Shown in pieces: positions 33,000 to 36,126 of a DNA stretch of 36,126 nt; the stretch's first letter is position 1; the number at the start of each line of letters is the position of its first letter. A program made the position numbers and the translations under genes. Source of the DNA: Faecalibacterium sp. UBA1771 (GTDB lineage: Bacteria > Bacillota > Clostridia > Oscillospirales > Ruminococcaceae); contig DCGT01000013.1 of the NCBI GenBank assembly GCA_002315315.1, positions 6,337-42,462 on the forward strand. The letters are read 5' to 3'. The notes under the pieces were generated by a model. It was not told the origin of the DNA, ran no database searches, and saw nothing but the letters and a program-made list of their open reading frames with translations.

Positions 33000-33045
33000 C
33001 AAAACAGCGTAGATTAACAGTACCACGCACAGCACCGCTGTTTTG
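33000..33045. repeat. 10-bp inverted repeat downstream of the ArsC/Spx-like gene
   Basis: CAAAACAGCG (33000-33009) and its exact complement (33036-33045) enclose 26 bases. It lies about 60 bases past the minus-strand ArsC-like gene, but a T-run outside the stem is missing, so a terminator role is uncertain. Confidence 0.4.
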
Positions 33046-33102
33046 TCTACGAACTGAGAAATGTCGATTTCATATGTATCTCTCCACGAAAATGCTTCAG
33101 CT

Positions 33103-33453
33103 TCATTTTAAAAGCTCATTCCATTCATTTTCTTTAAACCCCACCAACACCCTGTCGTCCGATACGGCTATAGGGCGTTTTACCAGCATACCGTCGGCCG
33201 CAAGCAGGGCGAGCATTTCATCGTCGCTCATATTCGGCAAGCGGTTTTTAAGTCCCAGCTCACGGTACAGTATCCCGCTCGTGTTGAAAAATCTTTTCAG
33301 CGGCAGGCCGCTGTCGGCGTGCCATTTTCTCAGCTCACTCTCGGTAGGATTATCGGATTTGATGTCGCGCACGTCATAATCGACGCCGTTTTCCTTCAGC
33401 CATCTTTCCGCTTTTTGACAGGTACTGCAGCCGGAATAACATATAAACAGCAT
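33103..33453 (-). CDS. ArsC/Spx-family thioredoxin-fold protein
   Basis: The 116-residue protein has the family start MLFICYSGCSTCQKA with the C9-x2-C12 redox pair, a WHADSGLPLKRFFNTSG stretch and KRPI (92-95) with Arg93, which in ArsC and Spx lies by the active site. The family includes arsenate reductases, the RNA-polymerase-binding regulator Spx, and YffB/YusI proteins of unclear role. No ars genes are near, so arsenate reduction is not supported by context. The sequence lacks features that would mark it surely as Spx. The SD is GGGAGTG before ATG 33453. It is divergent from the phosphatase gene. Confidence 0.88.
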   Translation of the reverse strand: MLFICYSGCSTCQKAERWLKENGVDYDVRDIKSDNPTESELRKWHADSGLPLKRFFNTSGILYRELGLKNRLPNMSDDEMLALLAADGMLVKRPIAVSDDRVLVGFKENEWNELLK

Positions 33454-33535
33454 AAGCTCACTCCCTTGTTTTATTTCTATTTATTAGTATAGCATATTAT
33501 ACATACATTTTATGGTGGAATTTCCGAGTCATCTG

Positions 33536-33544
33536 TGTTATAAT
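33536..33544 (+). promoter_or_regulatory. Extended -10 promoter of the metallophosphatase gene
   Basis: TATAAT (33539-33544) with TGT directly before it forms an extended -10; no good -35 is seen. The leader to GTG 33576 would be about 25 bases. Confidence 0.45.
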
Positions 33545-33575
33545 AAAAATACACTGAAAAAATGGGGCGATTGCG

Positions 33576-34310
33576 GTGGTCTACGTTATGTCCGACATTC
33601 ACGGGAATGCAAAGCGTTTTAAGTCGGTAATGAAGCAGATTAAGTTCAAAAAAAACGATACGCTGTTTGTACTCGGAGACGTAATCGACCGACACCCCGG
33701 AGGAATAAAAATTCTTCGCAAACTTATGAAGATGCCGAACGTTTTTATGCTTCTCGGCAACCACGAATATATGATGCTGAATGTACTCGACCGCAGCTAT
33801 GACCCCGAGAGCTTTGAGGATATGTGTGAGCTGGAGGCAAATATGGAGCGCTGGTATCGCAACAGCGGAGGAATAACTCAGCGTGCGCTTGCCGTATTGC
33901 CCGAACGAGAAAGAACAAAAATCTTTAAATTCCTGCGTTCGCTTCCGCTCAATTTCGATATATATGTCGACGGTAAACCGTTCAAGCTGATACACGGCTC
34001 GCCCACCGAGCTGTACGACGAAAACGACAAGCAGTACGAGAGTCTCGCCGAGTTTGCCGTGTGGAGTCGTTGGCAGCTGACCGACCCCGACGTCGGCAAC
34101 GGCACTGTTATTTTCGGACATACTCCGACCGAATATTTCAAATCTGCGAGTCCCTTTTCGATTTTCCATTCCGAGGACGGTAAGAGGATAGGTATCGACT
34201 GCGGCAGCGGATATGCACTGCCCGGCACCGAGAAATTTAACGAAAGCCGTCATGGTCGCCTTGCCTGCCTGCGTCTCAACGATATGCAGGAGTTTTATTC
34301 CGAAATGTAA
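33576..34310 (+). CDS. PPP-type metallophosphatase
   Basis: The 244-residue protein has the complete PPP metallophosphoesterase motif set: D-x-H at Asp7/His9 (MSDIHGN), GDVIDR (34-39), GNHE (61-64), then IHGSP and IFGHTP for the remaining metal ligands. Such bacterial proteins act as Ser/Thr protein phosphatases or as Ap4A-type hydrolases; no accessory domain tells them apart here. The GTG start at 33576 is the only position that keeps the first beta-strand and DxH motif; the SD is weak (GGGGCGA). Terminator 34319-34365 follows, then a GNAT gene. Substrate undecided. Confidence 0.9.
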   Translation: MVYVMSDIHGNAKRFKSVMKQIKFKKNDTLFVLGDVIDRHPGGIKILRKLMKMPNVFMLLGNHEYMMLNVLDRSYDPESFEDMCELEANMERWYRNSGGITQRALAVLPERERTKIFKFLRSLPLNFDIYVDGKPFKLIHGSPTELYDENDKQYESLAEFAVWSRWQLTDPDVGNGTVIFGHTPTEYFKSASPFSIFHSEDGKRIGIDCGSGYALPGTEKFNESRHGRLACLRLNDMQEFYSEM

Positions 34311-34318
34311 ATATTGTC

Positions 34319-34365
34319 AATGTCATTCCGAGATGGACATCGTCCTGCAAAGAATGACATTTTTG
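34319..34365 (+). terminator. Terminator of the phosphatase gene; TGTCATTCC-type hairpin
   Basis: AATGTCATTC (34319-34328) pairs with 34352-34361; an inner stem GGAC-ATC-GTCC adds stability, and TTTT follows. The outer stem repeats that at 11354-11396. Confidence 0.65.
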
Positions 34366-34396
34366 ATTTCAAATGTATCGTTAAGGAGAATTTATT

Positions 34397-34924
34397 ATGA
34401 TTTTGGAAACCGAGCGCCTTATACTGCGTGAGATGACCTACGATGACTTTGACTCTCTCAAAAGGGTATGGGGTGACGCCGAAAATATGAAATACTACCC
34501 CTATCCTCACGCCTTCGACGATGAAACCGTAAAACGCTGGATAGAATACAACCGGCTTCGCTATGATATTTTCGGTTTCGGTCTGTGGGCGGCAATACTC
34601 AAGGACAGCGGCGAGGTAATAGGCGACTGTGGACTCACAATGCAGCTGATAGGCAAAGATATCAAGCCCGAAATCGGATATCACATTCGTCGCGATCTGC
34701 ACCATTGCGGTTACGCTCATGAAGCGGCATCGGCTGTCAGAGATTGGGCATTTGACAACACGCCGTTCGGAATCGTTTACTCGTATATGAAATCGGAAAA
34801 TATTGCGTCGCAAATGACGGCAAAAAGCTACGGTGCGGTAAAGACCGACGAATTTGACGATGGTGCAAACGGAAGCACGGCGGTTTGGTCGCTTACCCGA
34901 TCCGAATGGAAAAAAATAAAATAA
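34397..34924 (+). CDS. GNAT-family N-acetyltransferase, RimJ/RimL-like
   Basis: The 175-residue protein starts with ETERLILREMTYDDFDSL, typical of the RimJ/RimL group that acetylates N-terminal residues of ribosomal proteins or small amines. The acetyl-CoA loop lies at HHCGYAHEA (102-110), after the EIGYHIRRD strand (92-100). The C-terminal YMKSENIASQMTAKSYGA is the usual helix with the N-A-S/M-K pattern. AAGGAG precedes ATG 34397. It is a single gene between two hairpins. The acceptor cannot be read from the sequence. Confidence 0.92.
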   Translation: MILETERLILREMTYDDFDSLKRVWGDAENMKYYPYPHAFDDETVKRWIEYNRLRYDIFGFGLWAAILKDSGEVIGDCGLTMQLIGKDIKPEIGYHIRRDLHHCGYAHEAASAVRDWAFDNTPFGIVYSYMKSENIASQMTAKSYGAVKTDEFDDGANGSTAVWSLTRSEWKKIK

Positions 34925-34927
34925 ACC

Positions 34928-34963
34928 AATCAGCCGGCGGAATACTCCGTCGGCTGATTTTGC
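34928..34963. terminator. Terminator after the GNAT gene
   Basis: A 14-bp stem (34928-34941 with 34946-34959, including one G-T wobble) closes a 4-base loop, with TTTTG following on the plus strand. It begins 4 bases after the stop. Confidence 0.8.
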
Positions 34964-35023
34964 TTTGTTCCGTATTACTCAGACTTTTCACCGCGTCTGA
35001 CCATTATTGGCAGCAGAACGTGA

Positions 35024-35419
35024 TTATACCAATTCCACAAGCTCTATCATTTCCCCGCTCGGTGCGGTCACAAAGGCGTTGCGGCGGAAAAGTCCGGTGG
35101 TTGAAGGCTTCTGCGAAATTTTAATGAGAGATGCGCCGTTGGCAAGGACAAGCTCGACGATCTCATCGAGGTTCTCGACCGACAACGCAATATGGTTGAC
35201 TACTCCCGCCTGCTCCGGCACAGGCTCGTTGGACATCGACAGCTCTATGCACACGCCGTTTCCCGCATCGAGCATTATGCGGTGGTGACCGTCGGGAGCA
35301 AGCGAATCGCTTATAACCGGCAGTTCAAGGACGTCACGATAGAAATGAATCGCCTTTTCCTGTGCTTCAAGACCGCACGGCTTAACAGACGGGTGGTGAA
35401 ATCCGATAATTTTTGACAT
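35024..35419 (-). CDS. VOC-superfamily (glyoxalase-like) protein
   Basis: The 131-residue protein has the two-module vicinal-oxygen-chelate fold. Likely metal ligands are His8 (GFHHPSV), Glu59 (CIELSM), His76 (VNHIALSV) and Glu126 (GEMIELVE). The family spans glyoxalase I, fosfomycin resistance enzymes and dioxygenases; nothing here selects one of them, and the sequence most resembles the many unassigned VOC proteins of Clostridia. The SD is GGAGGTTT before ATG 35419, with a good promoter upstream. It is convergent with the GNAT gene and divergent from spoIIID. Confidence 0.9.
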   Translation of the reverse strand: MSKIIGFHHPSVKPCGLEAQEKAIHFYRDVLELPVISDSLAPDGHHRIMLDAGNGVCIELSMSNEPVPEQAGVVNHIALSVENLDEIVELVLANGASLIKISQKPSTTGLFRRNAFVTAPSGEMIELVELV

Positions 35420-35450
35420 AATAAACCTCCGCGTTTAAATCTTGCTTTTC

Positions 35451-35479
35451 ATTTTACCACCTGACGGCAAGATCGGCAA
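35451..35479 (-). promoter_or_regulatory. Promoter of the VOC gene
   Basis: TTGCCG (35474-35479) and TAAAAT (35451-35456) are 17 bases apart on the minus strand, with an extended TGG. The leader is about 25 bases. Confidence 0.6.
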
Positions 35480-35544
35480 CTTTAAATACATAATGCGCAT
35501 TTTGTCGGAATATGATAGTGGCAAATCAAAAAAGAGGTGCCGCT

Positions 35545-35799
35545 ATGAAAACGAGTGACAGAAGAAGCGAGCAGCTTGCACTGTACATAATCGAAAACAA
35601 AGCCACGGTGCGCTCATGCGCTTCACATTTCGGAATATCAAAATCAACGGTTCACAGCGATGTGACCAAGCGTCTGCGCCGAATAAATCCCGCTCTTCAT
35701 GCCGCCGCGGCAAAGGTCCTGCTGTTCAATAAAAACCAGCGACACATAAGAGGCGGCGAAGCTACCAAGCGCAGATGGCAGAATATGAACAAAGGGTAA
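35545..35799 (+). CDS. spoIIID: Sporulation transcription regulator SpoIIID
   Basis: The 84-residue DNA-binding protein is SpoIIID of the mother-cell programme of endospore formation. Its helix-turn-helix lies at 21-44 (HFGISKSTVHSDVTKRL) and the basic C-terminal helix reads RHIRGGEATKRRW (66-78); both match the Bacillus subtilis protein closely. ATG 35545 follows AGAGGTG and gives the usual start; an ATG at 35512 would add 11 residues and has no SD. In sporulating Firmicutes it is expressed under sigma-E; I could not identify a confident sigma-E site here. It shows that the lineage has, or recently had, sporulation. Confidence 0.96.
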   Translation: MKTSDRRSEQLALYIIENKATVRSCASHFGISKSTVHSDVTKRLRRINPALHAAAAKVLLFNKNQRHIRGGEATKRRWQNMNKG

Positions 35800-35835
35800 T
35801 ATTATCAGCGATTACAGAATCTTTAGGCGGGTATA

Positions 35836-35863
35836 TTGAAAAAACCGACGTAAATGTTAAAAT
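35836..35863 (+). promoter_or_regulatory. Promoter of the homocysteine methyltransferase gene
   Basis: TTGAAA (35836-35841) and TAAAAT (35858-35863) are 16 bases apart with an extended TGT. The leader of about 30 bases is too short for a SAM riboswitch. Confidence 0.5.
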
Positions 35864-35901
35864 ATATTTAATATATTTTATGGAGCAATGACCGATTAAC
35901 A

Positions 35902-36126
35902 ATGAATGTACTTGAAAAACTGAAAAGCGGACTTCTGTACCTTGACGGCGGATCCGGAACACTGTTGCAGGCGCGGGGTCTGTCGGCGGGGACACCTCCC
36001 GAGGCTTGGCTGCTAAGCCGCCCCGATGAGATAACGGCAATTCACCGTGAATATTACGAGGCGGGGAGCAATATCGTCTGCACTAACACCTTCGGAGTAA
36101 ACTCGCTCAAATACGGCGATGACACC
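35902..36126 (+). CDS. Homocysteine S-methyltransferase (methionine synthase N-terminal module), cut by window edge
   Basis: The first 75 codons are seen and no stop is reached. LYLDGGSGTLLQARGL (12-28), EITAIHREYYEAGSNIV and TNTFGVNSLKYG are hallmarks of the Hcy-binding barrel of MetH/BhmT-type enzymes. The Cys ligands for zinc would lie beyond the edge. In Clostridia this module is often followed by a pterin-binding domain in an 800-residue protein; that cannot be checked here. The SD is weak (GGAG 16 bases before ATG 35902). It would complete methionine synthesis begun by MetA and MetY. Confidence 0.9.
   Translation, partial: MNVLEKLKSGLLYLDGGSGTLLQARGLSAGTPPEAWLLSRPDEITAIHREYYEAGSNIVCTNTFGVNSLKYGDDT

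Noticed and set aside
35762..36040. 92-residue minus-strand frame opposite the homocysteine methyltransferase start
   Set aside because: The plus-strand frame carries LDGGSGT and TNTFG motifs; the antisense frame has no support.
1..36126. CRISPR array, IS element, prophage, tRNA or rRNA
   Set aside because: No regularly spaced repeats, transposase or integrase motifs, cloverleaf-like or rRNA-like stretches were recognised on either strand by eye.

Overview
The window looks like a chromosomal segment of a spore-forming Clostridia, most likely an Oscillospiraceae/Ruminococcaceae-type gut anaerobe. The grounds are a clear spoIIID gene, Gram-positive style Shine-Dalgarno (SD) sites and lipoproteins, a two-domain FMN/FAD lipoprotein reductase, an NPCBM/F5-8C/beta-helix surface protein, and intracellular GH51 and GH3 glycosidases. 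Base composition is moderate, with C/G-rich third positions that create many long antisense open frames. I see no rRNA, tRNA, CRISPR array, insertion sequence or phage gene. Both ends cut a gene.

Layout. 1-1290 (-): 5' part of an exported flavoprotein lipoprotein. 1501-2046 (+): NUDIX hydrolase. 2231-9142 (-): a 2173-residue secreted multidomain protein followed by a small membrane protein. 9441-11179 (-): GH51 arabinofuranosidase overlapping a Cys-rich small protein. 11435-13703 (-): metY-metA, acetyl-type methionine synthesis. 13946-14083 (+): 45-residue zinc ribbon. 14285-16797 (-): amino-acid-type ABC importer with a hairpin between the binding protein and permease genes. 16978-21326 (-): mnmG-rsmG-parB-like cluster, the order usual near the replication origin, with MnmG fused to a GNAT acetyltransferase. 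21507-23855 (-): GH3 glycosidase. 24009-25640 (-): ACT protein plus UPF0210/PFL protein. 26052-27838 (+): three tandem RpiB-like paralogues. 27905-29092 (-): MFS transporter. 29289-30296 (-): gap. 30608-32865 (+): HATPase protein and a lipoprotein. 33103-33453 (-): ArsC/Spx-like protein. 33576-34924 (+): metallophosphatase and GNAT. 35024-35419 (-): VOC protein. 35545-35799 (+): spoIIID. 35902 to the right edge (+): start of a homocysteine methyltransferase.

How the genes fit together. MetA carries Glu111, the residue associated with acetyl-CoA use, and sits beside an O-acetylhomoserine sulfhydrylase. With the homocysteine methyltransferase at the right edge, this gives a direct-sulfhydrylation route to methionine. 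GH51, GH3 and GAPDH fit growth on imported plant oligosaccharides. The left-edge flavoprotein suggests an anaerobic respiratory reductase on the outer face of the membrane.

Most notable: (i) the MnmG-GNAT fusion, joined just after the natural MnmG end; (ii) the triple RpiB array, in which every copy keeps the catalytic Cys but lacks the usual catalytic His; (iii) a ParB-like protein whose nucleotide-binding GERR box has become GQST, behind a 12-bp inverted repeat that would hide its SD site; (iv) the giant secreted protein with a Cys-His-Asp transglutaminase-like core. All calls come from reading the sequence; no database or folding program was run.
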